Source: Volvariella volvacea V23
Lineage: Eukaryota > Basidiomycota > Agaricomycetes > Agaricales > Pluteaceae
DNA length: 25,783 nt
Reading direction: 5' to 3'
Assembly (NCBI GenBank): GCA_000349905.1
Contig: KB722746.1
Location: 23,539 to 49,321 of the forward strand
Positions 1-10,869 of the stretch are shown here, piece after piece (positions within the stretch are counted from its first letter, which is position 1; each line of letters starts with the position of its first letter). The position numbers were made by a program, and so were the translations under genes. Under the pieces are notes generated by a model. That model did no database searches, was not told the origin of the DNA, and worked only from the letters and a program-made list of their open reading frames with translations.

Positions 1-279
1 TAAGGCTGCTGTTCAACAAATTGTTTCCTACTAAATTGGTCAAAAAATATATTGTAAATACTCTGAATGTGCAAGAAATGCCTTGAAAACATTTAAACCC
101 TTTTACATCTTGTTCAAAGCAAACCATTGGTGAAAGACTTTATTCATTTCAGCCAACAACTCTGAAAAAACATGTAAAAAACAGTCCAAATATTTCACAC
201 CTGTTTTGTCAAAGAGCACCTTGAGTGCATTTGATGTATTTTCTCACAAACAGATTGAAGGATATTGTTTGAATGATTT
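1..279. repeat. CpG-free AT-rich edge, probable transposable-element relic
   Basis: This edge is AT-rich, and the first CG dinucleotide of the window is at 280-281. The neighbouring gene DNA is rich in CG. Loss of CpG to this extent is typical of fungal repeats that were methylated and then decayed by C-to-T change. Plus-strand frame 2 stays open from 2 to 301 except for TAA at 32-34 and TGA at 131-133, with the final TAA at 302-304, so it may be a decayed element ORF. I do not recognise its product, and terminal repeats or target-site duplications are not visible because the element would run off the window. The repeat assignment is an inference from composition. Confidence 0.4.
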
Positions 280-657
280 CGAGCTATTCTACATGGAATT
301 TTAACAGGTATTTCGATAATTTTGTTTTTTTGGGGGGTTTTTAGGAATAACCCCAGCTTTTGCCTGCTGTGTGGACTGGGTAACAGTACCATACTATTGA
401 ACAATAAATAATACACACATGGTACTTGAATTCTGACTATAATGAATATGGAAAGATGGAAGGGGAAATATACTAAGTCGTAATGCGTAATGCGATGGGA
501 GAGCTGTTCCGTTGCATGAAGAGCGAACAAGAAGAACGAGAACGAGATCAAGGCCGCGATGCGATGTTGTTGGGTTGTGGGTGCGGATGCGGATGTGGAA
601 GGGGGGAGGTCTATGTGTCTAACTTGAGCAGAGGGACAAAACGAAGCAAAGCGGGGC
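280..657. other. Non-coding, 3' flank of the cystathionine gamma-lyase gene
   Basis: The sequence changes here from the CpG-free edge to gene-type composition, with CG returning steadily after about 480. The stretch next to the stop codon at 658-660 is probably the 3' untranslated region and terminator of the minus-strand gene. A G-rich simple stretch (GGATGCGGATGTGG and similar) lies at about 575-607. No reading frame here looks like a gene. Confidence 0.5.
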
Positions 658-2834
658 TTAATGCTGCTTGACGACCACCTTCTCCTGCCCATCTACCAAC
701 CTCGCCTTCTCCAACGCCTGCCTCAAATCCTCAATCAAGTCCTCCACCTCCTCAACGCCCACGCTCAGCCTGATCAGGTTCTCGCCGATACCCAAGAGCT
801 CCCTCTCCCGTGGCGGTATGCTGCCGTGTGTCATCCGCGCCGGGTGCTCCGCCAGACTCTCAACGCCGCCCAGAGACTCGGCGAGCGTGAAGAGACGAAG
901 AGAGGAGAGGAACTTGTCTGCCTGCGCGAAGGAACCCGGGATGCGGAAGGAGATCATGCCGCCATAAGGGAACCCAGCGTCGTCTTTGCTGGATGTAGAA
1001 CCCGCGGGCGACGAAGCACGGGTCAGGTCTTCCTGCGAAGACGAGGCGGAGATGACGGGGGACTCGACACGGCCGACCAGAATCTCCTTCTCGATCCACT
1101 TCTTCGCGTGCGGGCTGAGACTCTTCCACGCGACGTCGTTCTTCCTGTGGCTGCTGAGTCCGGGGTAGATGACGTCCTCGACCAGCACGCCCTTCTCCTT
1201 CTCCTTCTCGAGCCATCGGGCGATCTTGAGCGCGTTGACGCCGTGCTGCTTCATCCGCAGGTGGAGGGTCTTCAATCCCCGCTGGGCGAGCCAGCAGTCG
1301 TACGGGCTGGGAACGGCCCCGATGGCGTTTTGGTAGAATCTCAGGCGGTTGACGAGTTCTTCGTGTCGTTCGGGGAGGATCAGGGCGCCCATGACGACGT
1401 CCGAGTGGCCGTTGATGTACTTTGTGATGCTGTGCATCACCAAGTCGGCTCCGAGAAGTAATGGCGATTGGTAGTAGGGCGATAGGAAGGTGTTGTCGAC
1501 CAGGACGAGAATGTTTTCTCCGAGAGGGTGGCTGCGGATGATCTGAACGACCCGCTTGACATCGATGACCCTCAAAGTTGGGTTCGTAGGTGTCTCGATC
1601 CAGACCAATCTTGTGTTCTCCTTTACGGCATCTAATATCTTGTCCTCGACCTCGCTATCCACATCAACGTCTTCGAGATCCAAAAACGTTGTGGTGACAC
1701 CTTGGCCTAAGGAGGCGACCTTGGTCATGTAGCGGAATGTGCCACCATAGACGTCGTTGACAGAGAGAATGTGTGCGTTGGGGCCTAGGGATTGGATGAG
1801 GGTGGCGGTGGTGGCTGAACCGGATGAAAATGCAAGGGCGTGGGCACCTCCAGCTTCGACCGAAGCGAGAGTGGATTCGAAAGCGTTTCGGTTGGGATTA
1901 CCGGAACGGGAGTATTCGAAGCCCTATATTGAAGATCGTGGTTAGCCAACGTGTCCGAAGAAGCGAGCGGAGACTTGAATGGGATGAGTAATAGTGATGA
2001 CGGTCAACGCCCAACTTTCACCGACTATCACTTTTCGAGAGGAGCGCTTTTGGGCAGGAACATCCAAAGAAGTAAAAGGGGTCAAGAAAAGATGGGCATA
2101 GCACCCAAAGCGGGAACACATGGAAAAATGTAAGGTTCGAATGGATGACAGCGGTGGTATCTCATCTCGACGCCACAAAACGCTTCAGCAGCAAGGAGCA
2201 AACCGGAGCGAGAGAAAGATAAGCAAAGAAAGACGCCATCATCACACAATCATGAGCATTATTTTAAAATGAATGTGGGTGATTTGTGAGTGTGACTGAA
2301 TGGCTGAGAGCGTTCCTTCCAGGATGGAGGATGACGAATCCCACCCTGGCGCACGCTTAATGAAAAAACTCGGTGATAAAACAGGGTAGCGACGCGCACG
2401 CCACTTGTTGGAGAGATGAGCAAATTTTGATGGGGATGTAAACATCCCTTTTGCGTCCACAACTTGCCCAAATCCAAGCCCAAAAAAGCTCAGCGAGCAC
2501 ACCGCACCGCACGCGGTGACGAAAGGAGTAAGGTCAAGGTGTCAAGAGAGGACAGGGCGTGGAAAGGTAAAAACCCAAAAGCCTCGCAACCCAAAGCGCA
2601 ATGGGAGTGATGGAAAGGAGTAGGTGATGGTGAGGAACGGAAACTTACCTTGTGAACGCCAATGGAGTCCTGCTTGTACGTCGTGCTTAATGAGATGGAA
2701 GGAATGACAGCGCCAGTTTCTGGGTTCGCTTCGCTTCCTACGTGGATGGCTCTCGTCCCAAACCCATCTGTATGAGGACGATGTTCAGGGATTGAGAAAG
2801 TGTTCGACGTCGAGAGTGTGAGTGCTGGGGACAT
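658..2834 (-). CDS. CYS3: Cystathionine gamma-lyase (two exons)
   Basis: A PLP enzyme that cleaves cystathionine to cysteine, 2-oxobutyrate and ammonia, the last step of reverse transsulfuration in the cytosol. Exon 1 is 2834-2649 (62 codons) and exon 2 is 1923-658, giving 483 aa. The donor is AAG|GTAAGT and the acceptor is ATAG|GGC, joining ...SIGVHK to GFEYSRSGNPNR... exactly as the family requires. Visible family features are the substrate/phosphate segment EYSRSGNP, SSGSATTATL, the PLP-ring Asp in LVDNTF (about D205), the Schiff-base Lys in SITKY (about K230), and QNAIGAVPSPYDCWLAQRGLKT, which closely resembles yeast Cys3. The protein is about 80 aa longer than usual (near 400). A Ser-rich insert at about residues 345-379, before FPYGGMISF, and an N-terminal extension explain most of this. 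The start is the first ATG, about 107 bp below a TATATAAA box. Cystathionine gamma-synthase is a less likely alternative. Confidence 0.94.
1924..2648 (-). other. Long intron of the cystathionine gamma-lyase gene
   Basis: A 725 bp intron, with GTAAGT at 2648-2643 and AG at 1925-1924. Other introns in the window are mostly 50-105 bp. The protein is continuous across the junction, so no exon is missing. Reading frames inside it, such as 2242-2502 on the minus strand, show no recognisable domain. Confidence 0.85.
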
Positions 2835-2940
2835 TGCTGTTCTGCGCGTCTATAAGTTACTGGCGCTTGTGTGCTGGGATGGGGGTATGGATGGCAAGCC
2901 GAGTGGGTGATAACAACGGGCTTTAAGTATGTGGAGGGAT

Positions 2941-2948
2941 TTTATATA
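2941..2948 (-). promoter_or_regulatory. TATA box of the cystathionine gamma-lyase gene
   Basis: TATATAAA reads on the minus strand 107 bp upstream of the start codon, a usual distance once a short leader is allowed for. A second TATATAAA is on the same strand at 3057-3050 and could be an alternative core promoter. Confidence 0.5.
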
Positions 2949-5900
2949 AGGGGGAGTTGGGCCGAGATAAGGGTATTTGGGCGAAGCTGTAAAGTGGTAT
3001 GTAAGCCCGATGGCAGGTAGTCGTAGCCCTGGAGTGCTGGACACCAGGCTTTATATACCAAACCAGAATTTTTCTTACAAAGTCGTCCGGGTCATCCTGG
3101 GTCCATACCGAGTCGGAGTCGTCAGCCTCCTTTCATTACCAACGTCTGGTGTTCCGACTGTTCGCTTGGTCAATCCCCACATGCTCCTGCACTGCACATG
3201 CTCTGCTCACACTGCACGCTGCCCAGCGCAGAAGAGACGACTGGCCATATCCACCTGTGGCCACCGCCCGGCGAATTTCGAAAGGATTGCAAAGAATGGC
3301 GTGCCCGTCTCTTACCACCTGCCTTTTCCAGCACAATGTCGTCATCACGTGGGCCATATCAATACATCCGCTTGACAGCCGCAAAAGGAGATTCTGGGTC
3401 AATCAGTAATGGGATCTGGGTGACTTTGCAGGGACGTACGAGGGTGTTGGTAAGCAGCACCTTTGCGTTCGCTGTGCGTGGATGTGTAAGCGCAATGCCG
3501 ATGACGACGTATCATCGCCCCTGTGTTTCTGTGAGTGGCATGACAGAGAGTTGACAGCGTCGAAGGCTGTAATCCATCAGTCAGCCAGCGAGTCATGCAC
3601 GCCTCCGCGCGCAAGTGCTGCGCGGTTTACTCCTAATTCATACACAATATCGACTCAAAATCGAATCATATTTGACCGCCCAAGTGCCCCCTATTTAGCG
3701 ACATTCATACGAAATTTAGAACCCATGTTTGATACAAAATCCCAAAATTCAAATATACCATTCGCGTACTGCACCACACCGTAGGCAGGGACAAGAAAGC
3801 CCACCACGCAGCGTGATTGGTGCGACGACGACGGACCTCGAACAGGAGCACCATTCTCTGGGCACGCACACACCCATAGTTTACTGTAAAACTCAAAATC
3901 CATCGGCTCGGAGCTTGGTGTTGGGGACAATGAGGTCCACTGGTAAATCAGAGTCGGTTCGCTTAGCCTAGGTGCTGCAGGTACAGGTGCAGGGTGCACG
4001 AGAGCGCACGGCACGGAGAGGGACGATCCTATCGTGACGCAGACGCGGAGAATAAAGTCCTTGCTGCTCGACCCTCCTCCAAAAGTCAATCAAACCCCAA
4101 CGATTCCAATAGGCTAACCGCTCACCCTATCCTCAAAGACGTACGAACCACTCATATTTCATCTCCCTAATGAATTGTGGAGTACCCGACTCTGTTTTTG
4201 GTGCTCACGGATGTGCTCCGAAGAATGCATTGTACGAGGGGCTCAGAGTCGTCAACAGGAGGTTTGTTTTTGTGTATATGGTATGCGATTCATGAAATGC
4301 ATTCGCCCTACGGATAGCCGCGTCGATGCATTTGGGCTCTACATTCACCTTCCTATATGCATTTAAGAATTTCGACTGGGAAGGAGGATCGCAAATAGCA
4401 CATATGATCTTTGTCACCGCACCAGCCAAGCAATGAACCACTTCACTTCCACCAGTGTGTCGCTCCAGAGCAAAAAAAAACACCAAAACGTGCCATCTCT
4501 CATAAACCCGACATGATCCGACGCCACTAAACCCAGCAACACTCACAGCACACCAACTTACTACAGCATGGATCGGATAAGCAGCGGTGGAATCGTCCCA
4601 ACTGTATTGTGGCAGCGAAAATCCCATTTTGGAAGTCGATTTCGATTTTGATCATTTTGATTTTGATAATCAAATTCAAACTTGTTCAGGGGTTTGCTCG
4701 CTGTGGCTTGTGGCTTTTGTCTGGCAGGTGATCCAGGGGGCGTGACAAGCGGCATGCTATCTTACGACTGTGCTCCCGCTGGCTGGCAGGGTCATTCGGT
4801 GTAGTGTGAGTGCCCATGTCTCGGTTTGTACTAGTTCTTCCCGGTGTACGTACGACGCTCGTTTAGAAAATACCTCAATTCAGGGTATACTTATTGGGCA
4901 GGTGCACAGTCCGTCTGTGGAAAAATGCCATTTGGAATAACGCCGGTTCCCGAAAACGAATCCGGTCGTAAACGTACACCAGGATGTTCTGATGTTCAAT
5001 TTCATCCAGGTAGAGGGTGTGCCGTTCAGCTGCCGGTGAGTTTGACATGGCATGTGGTACGGGTTGCTCTGTTAGTAAACCCCATGCTGCCAGTGATGAT
5101 GTCCTCGGAGTCTTGGAGTGCTATTTTGAAGACTGCTGTAGAGTGGGCGTTCCATCTATCATGATAGCAGACAGCAATGATTATCATCTCAATCTCATTG
5201 GCTGATACCGTGCGAGGTGTATTCACAGTCTGGCGCCTATGACAAAGCCTACCCGACATGGGAAGATAAGAGCTGCTGAACGGTGGTTGGTGTTTAACAG
5301 CACCCCGTCCATGGGGCCGTAAAGAGCCCAGACACTCCAACCGCACGCCAGCAACGCCAACTCGCGATCGAACTCTCCATTCGTACCGTACACTTAACCG
5401 GCGCCTCCGCTCGTTCAATGTTCAAGTTTGTGTGCCGAGGGGATATAACCTGGATCACATAAAGTGGGACGGCTTCCAGGCGTACCACGTTGTGTGGTCC
5501 AGTGATCCGCCGGTACAAGAACGTCTAGGTACCGCCCACATCGAACTAGGTCGAGGACTTGGATACGAGCATTCACTGGGGCAGGGCGCTTATTGGTTCG
5601 AGTGCTGCTGTGCCCGGGCACACCTGTGGACATGGGTCTGGCTTAACGTATGCAGTGCGATGTCGACGTCCTGTGAGAGTGCGGATCGCATTTGCAAGGT
5701 CTCGCTAGGACACAGCGCGGGAGTGGTTATGGGGGTATCCGTGCTGGAATTCGACTTTGGTGCTGTCGGGCGAAGAATCCAATCATTCGAGTTCGTAGGC
5801 AGCCGCACATGAGCTTTTGGCGCTAGTCAGATATGTGTTGGCCGATCCAGGCAGACTGATGCGATAAGATAGGATTTGGACGGTAGTCAGTAAGAAGCCT

Positions 5901-7638
5901 CAGTGGAGGGATGTCTGATGTTGAAAATGGGAGACTGCCCAATTGTCAATTTCTTAGACTCACGGAGTGTCAACCAATTTCAGCGACGGCGAACCAATTC
6001 CCAGTCAGGGAGTAGTGCTTGCAGGATCGGCGAAGACAAAAGAGGGAACAGGGCGTGGTCGCACGATGGACCTGCCCTGGGGTAATTTACGCTCAGACTA
6101 TCAGGGGATGAGTAAAGATAACGCATAGGGTTGTCATACCGTTACGACCTCCACGACCTTACCTGAACACAACCTCTCCACCAATCGCGGAGGCGGAGGA
6201 TTGCCGCTGGTTTAGGAAGATGTGATACTGTTATCAATGGATTTGTTGCGTTATCGCTCCCCATCTAGCGTGGATGCCTGGGCCATTGCTAGGGGGCGGG
6301 ATAGCGTCCAACTCAAGACTGCTGGGACTATGCATGAGCTCATACGATTGTAGGCTGGAGCTGGAGGGCAACCACGTTGAGATTACGCGAGGCGCTGGTA
6401 CGTTGTTAGCTGTTTGATGACAACACCCGGCTTCAGACTTACCGTCGATGTCGTGTGCTGGTGGTGATAGAAACCAAGGCTGTACCATCACAATGTTCAC
6501 CAACCATCCTGCTGCTCCTAGCATTCTGATTGACGAAATTTCAGGCGGCATGCACTCATGCCGAGCGTGATATCACCCTTTATATGTCATATTAGGCCTC
6601 ACCGTATCCATCATTGCAGTGAAATACGGCGCTAAATGGAATGATAAGCGCTACCACCCATACATGTTTTCTGAGTACGCCGTCCAATACGCCGAGAGAA
6701 GCTGAGAAGCATCGTCATCTCAACCACTTCATCAATGATCTCAAGCTCAGAAAGTCGTCTACGCCAACGCCAATCAGAATGGAGGTGACATACGACTTGA
6801 CGTACAAAATGGCACATCGAGGCCTCGTGGGCATTGTTTGGATGGATATGGATTTCCGACGCTTCCCGAGTCTATTCCATTGATGGATGATCATTCATTG
6901 TGTGCTCACGACATGAATAGGGATTTGAGACTCAGTGTCGGCATTATTGTGAGCACGAGGCGGGGTGAAGAGACTGATGTTCAGCCGATAATCGTTGGCG
7001 GACAGGGAGAGAACTTGACAGCTGAGCAAAGAGGAAATGAGCGAGACTTTATAGGCAGTGGCATCGCGGAGAAGAATGGAGAGGAGGTTGGGCATGTGCC
7101 AGTACACGACAGCGCTGCGGTCTCCTCCCTGTTGAAGGGTCTCGTTTCACCTGGTTTCCAGCATGATGGCAGGACCAGTACAGCTGGGCGTAGATCTGAT
7201 GAACGGGGTCATGTGAAATAACAAACCCAGGTCGAGGTATTTGCTTGACACTCGACATCTCAAAGTCCGAGTTCTCGATCGGAGCATTGATGCTTGATGT
7301 CCCTTGGGAAATATCGAGGGGCAGGTGCAGCGAACAACATTGGCCTACCTCGCCATACGAGACGAGACGTGGCTATCAGCAGGATTTGCTGCAAGGGTTT
7401 CCGGATGAGCTGCTGTTCGCATCAACGAAGGTAATACAGTTCACGCTGCGCAAGAGCACGACCCGAGATGAAATCCTCAAGGGATGGTCCCTGCGGAAGG
7501 CACCCAGCTCCAGACAACAGAGCGCTCTGGTTGTGGGATCTGGGATACCCAGCAAACAGCACATTGCTTGAGCTGGATGGAAAAGGGTGGATCGCAGGGG
7601 AGAGTTGCCACGTGTGCGTGTGGCTGAAAGGAACGTAA
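2949..7638. other. 4.7 kb stretch without a supportable gene
   Basis: This lies between the divergent cystathionine gamma-lyase and FHA-protein genes. Open frames up to about 140 codons exist on both strands (for example 4205-4627 minus, 3691-4089 minus, 6838-7221 plus), but none shows a known domain, and adjacent frames do not join through convincing splice sites. Base composition is moderate and CpG is present, so it is not like the window edges. It may hold promoters, untranslated RNA, or decayed genes too old to recognise. Confidence 0.5.
4636..4670. repeat. Short imperfect GATTTT-type repeat
   Basis: Units of GATTTC, GATTTT and GATCATTTT follow one another over about 35 bp. This is a small simple-sequence patch in non-coding DNA with no evident role. 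Confidence 0.35.
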
Positions 7639-7651
7639 GGTTAGGGTTAGG
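7639..7651 (+). promoter_or_regulatory. Telomere-like GGTTAGGGTTAGG motif upstream of the FHA gene
   Basis: Two overlapping TTAGGG units lie about 60 bp upstream of the FHA-protein start codon. Such interstitial telomere-like boxes are bound by Tbf1/Teb1-type Myb factors in some fungi. Whether that applies here is an inference; two units can also arise by chance. Confidence 0.3.
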
Positions 7652-7709
7652 ATGGGAGAGGGAGAGTTGTTGTATCACACTTTGAACAATTTCTCTCAAC
7701 GCCCAAGCC

Positions 7710-10700
7710 ATGCCAGCCCCTTCTCCTGCCCCCGCCCCGCCGCCCTTTCAGTCTCCTGCCCCTCCGCAACTACCCTATCCTGCTCTTTATCTTTATCCTC
7801 TCAATGACTCATTCATTCCAAAACACATATCTCTCGCCCACAATCAGCGCGTAAAAATCGGTCGACAGACGAACGTCAAGACGCAGCCAGGCGAGAGAAA
7901 TGGTTATTTCGACTCAAAAGTTCTAAGTAGACAGCATGCCGAAGTTTGGGAGGACGGGGGCAAGGTTCGTCGCTCATGAATAGCAGGCTGTGGCTTTCCA
8001 TTGAGCCCGTTTTTGCGCTTTCTCTTCCCCAGATTTACATCAAGGACGTCAAGAGTTCAAATGGTACCTTTATCAATGGCGAGCGACTTAGCCCAGAGGG
8101 TATGGAGTCCGAGCCGTGGTTACTCAAAAACGACGATATCGTCGTACGTCTTTTGCTCTCTAAAACATCCGTACCCACGCAACACCCTTCCACAACGACT
8201 TGGCCCGCAACCCCTCAAACTCATATTTTCTGTTCTCTTTGCCTTAGGAATTCGGTATCGACATTGTCGGCGAAGACAACAAGACGATAATACACCATAA
8301 AGTTGCTGCGCGCGCCATATGTGTCATCACAGAACAAGACGTCCAAATAGCACAACGGGCGGAACAACATGCTCAGCAACAAGGGCAATACCCACCTCGA
8401 TTTGGCTCAGCAGCCTCCCAAAGTCAAGCTGAATCATCAACAGCGGCATCAGGCGCACAAAGTTTGTTTGCCCCTCCACCCGCCGCCTCACGGCGGCCTC
8501 CTGTGGTGCATACGCTACCCGGGACAGGCGGAATGGGCAACATGCGTCCCCCGGGTAAAAGTGGCTTGACCTTTGACCATATCCTAAGTAGGCTGCAAGG
8601 TGAACTACAGAAGAGTCGGGACACCGGCGCCGAGCTCTCAACCCTCCATGGGGCTATGAATGAAATCCAAGATACCCTAGGCGGCGCATTGGTATGTTAT
8701 GAATGTTCCTCCATTCGTGGAAAGTGATAGCATATATTGACATAAATGGTGCTTGGTTGCGATTTAAAGCCTCCTAATCCTCCTCCATACCCACACAATC
8801 TCCCTCCCGTCCGGTCATCACAACCACCTTCGCAGGGTGCTTCCGAGTCCGGCTCCCCTCAACCACCGCCTTCCGCGCCTACTGCTGATGCCGCTGCTTC
8901 TGCGTTGAATGAACTACAATTGAAGATCCAAGACACACAATCATCGCTAGCCACACATGTAGAGAAGATACGGTCACTAGAGGCCGTCTTGGCGGAGCAA
9001 GAGACCCTTAAGCGCGAGGTTCGTGCACTCCGGGATGTCATAGAATCTAAGCAGCCCGCGCCGCATGTGGAGCAATCCCGAGCACATCAAGAGCGGCAAG
9101 GGGTGAATGGCTTCGATCTCGAAGAGGATCACGGAGGTATTGACCATGATGACGACGACGACGATGCTCGGAGTATCAGTACACTAGTACCTCACGAGCT
9201 CGAGCGTGTGGACGAAATCGACGAAGAACAACTCGCAAACGCCGAGGCGGATGACGAGCCACTGGAATTCCGCCCTAGGGGCCATGCCGAAGAATCAGAA
9301 CAGGATCATGATTCGGAGGAGGAGAACGAGGAAGAGAGGCGGAGAAGGAGAGACGAACTCGGAAGGCCGCGGACGCCGGAGCCTTCATCGATGGGGATGC
9401 GGGACGACGACGTCTTTGAGAGTCGGAGTCGTTCATCAACACTACTTGCTCCCCGTCGGTCATCCCCAACATCACCACTAGGTTCTCCACCTCCACCTTC
9501 ATCACGCCCCTCTGTTGACCCAACGACCGAGGCCATTTACGAGCAGGTCATGCAACTGTCGATTCAGGTCAACGCTGTTATGGCGCTGGCCTCGACTCTG
9601 GAAGCCGTTCAGTCGACTGTATCGGCGCTCGGAAGCAAAGTGGAGGCACTTGAGACACTAGTCCGTGCCAATCAGCAGCCACAAGTGGTTCATGCTGAAC
9701 CAGCCGAGCCCGAGCCTGTGCCGCAGCCCAAGTCACCTGTTATCGCTCCTATTGAGCCTGAAGAACCGGAACCCCAACCCGAGCCTGAACCCGTCTCCGA
9801 GCGCGAATCACTAACGGAGATGATCGCGGAATGGAAGAAGTCCGTCGAGGGTCAATGGGGAGCCGTTCAGGAGGAATGGAAGGAGGAACGCGAGCGTCTG
9901 AGCAGGGCTCGGGAGGAGTGGGAGGCGAAAGTGCGTCAAGTCGATTCGGGGTTGGAAAAACTCGCTGGACTACAAACAAGCGCCGCGACGTTCCAGCAAC
10001 AACAGCAGACGTTGTTACAGCAGCAACAGCAATTCCAACAACAGCAACAGCAGCAGCTTCAGCAGTACCGAGAGCAGTTCCAGCAGCAGCACCAGAGTCA
10101 ACAACAGCAGTTTCATCAGCTGCAGCAGAACTTTCGTGGGCTCATTGGCGGAGCAGCAGGGATTGGACCGGGAGGACTTGGAGGAGGGTTGGTTAATGGC
10201 GACATTGGAGGAAAAGTGAACAGTGGTTTGGCTACACCGCCTAGCCCGCGAAGCCTTTCTGCCGACTCTACCCGACCCAGGAACAGGAGGAGACGGTCAC
10301 ACTCTCCAAAGACGAATGGGACGAATGGCACAAGCAGGGCCAACGGAAATGCGAAGACACGCGGCCGATCCCGAACGAGATCGAAGAGCAATGCATCGCC
10401 GAACGGTAGCGGAGGAATGGACGATGGCAGCGTGGATACTGACACCGATGCTACGCTAACTGAGGAAACGGGAATGGCGAAGGTTTCGTCTTATTTGAAG
10501 GCATATAATTCGGAACTTGCTGGGAAGGGACTAATCGGGAAGGAGGAGAGCACTGATGACGATTCAACGAAGGCAGCCTTGCTTACGCCGGAGTCGATGC
10601 GGACGTTAGAATCATCGTTGCAATCTTTGCAACAGACTCAGGGGGTAAACGACAGGTCACTGAGTGGGAACAAGACGGGGCAACGATTCAGCTTGGTAAG

Positions 10701-10869
10701 CACAAATTCGAGCGCTACTTTCCATCTCATCGTCTTTGGCTGGAACGCTTATTTGTCTTCATGGCTCTTCTTGTTTGATCAGCAGTCTGTCAACGTACAA
10801 ACTGCCGTAGGCGTACTCGTGCTAAGCGTGGCCGCAGCGGCAGTAGTATGGAACGCGAAAGCCGAGTAG
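7710..10869 (+). CDS. FHA-domain, coiled-coil, tail-anchored protein of the SLMAP/PRO45/Far9-10 type (STRIPAK)
   Basis: Five exons: 7710-7964, 8033-8143, 8248-8691, 8770-10695 and 10783-10869, giving 940 aa. All junctions are phase 0, with introns of 68, 104, 78 and 87 bp. The FHA domain spans about residues 25-160, with the phosphothreonine-binding set visible: G51-R52, S73-R74-x-H76 and N95-G96...N100-G101, followed by LKNDDIVEFG and HHKVAAR. Then come coiled coils (about 312-365, 526-572, 616-674), an acidic stretch (about 388-403), a Gln-rich tract (about 679-723), a basic RS-rich patch (about 772-813), and a single C-terminal membrane segment (about 917-935) with a five-residue tail. FHA, coiled coil and tail anchor in this order match the STRIPAK subunit SLMAP/PRO45 and yeast Far9/Far10, which sit on ER, nuclear envelope or mitochondria. 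Membership in the complex is inferred. The long low-complexity middle is poorly conserved in this family. Confidence 0.85.
10696..10782 (+). other. In-frame, stop-free last intron of the FHA gene
   Basis: GTAAGC begins at 10696 and GATCAG ends at 10782. The length is 87 nt, an exact multiple of three, and no stop occurs in frame. If retained, it adds 29 residues including a strongly hydrophobic stretch directly before the tail anchor. It is called an intron because the joined product reads smoothly from RFSL into QSVNVQ and the splice sites fit; the alternative is that it is coding. Confidence 0.65.

Noticed and set aside
661..1461. 266-codon plus-strand frame
   Set aside because: It is the antisense shadow of cystathionine gamma-lyase exon 2, whose family motifs are all on the minus strand.
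3346..3351. CACGTG upstream of the cystathionine gamma-lyase gene as a Cbf1-type site
   Set aside because: It is suggestive, since yeast CYS3 is controlled by Cbf1/Met4, but CACGTG occurs several times in the window at about the number expected by chance and this one is over 500 bp from the start.
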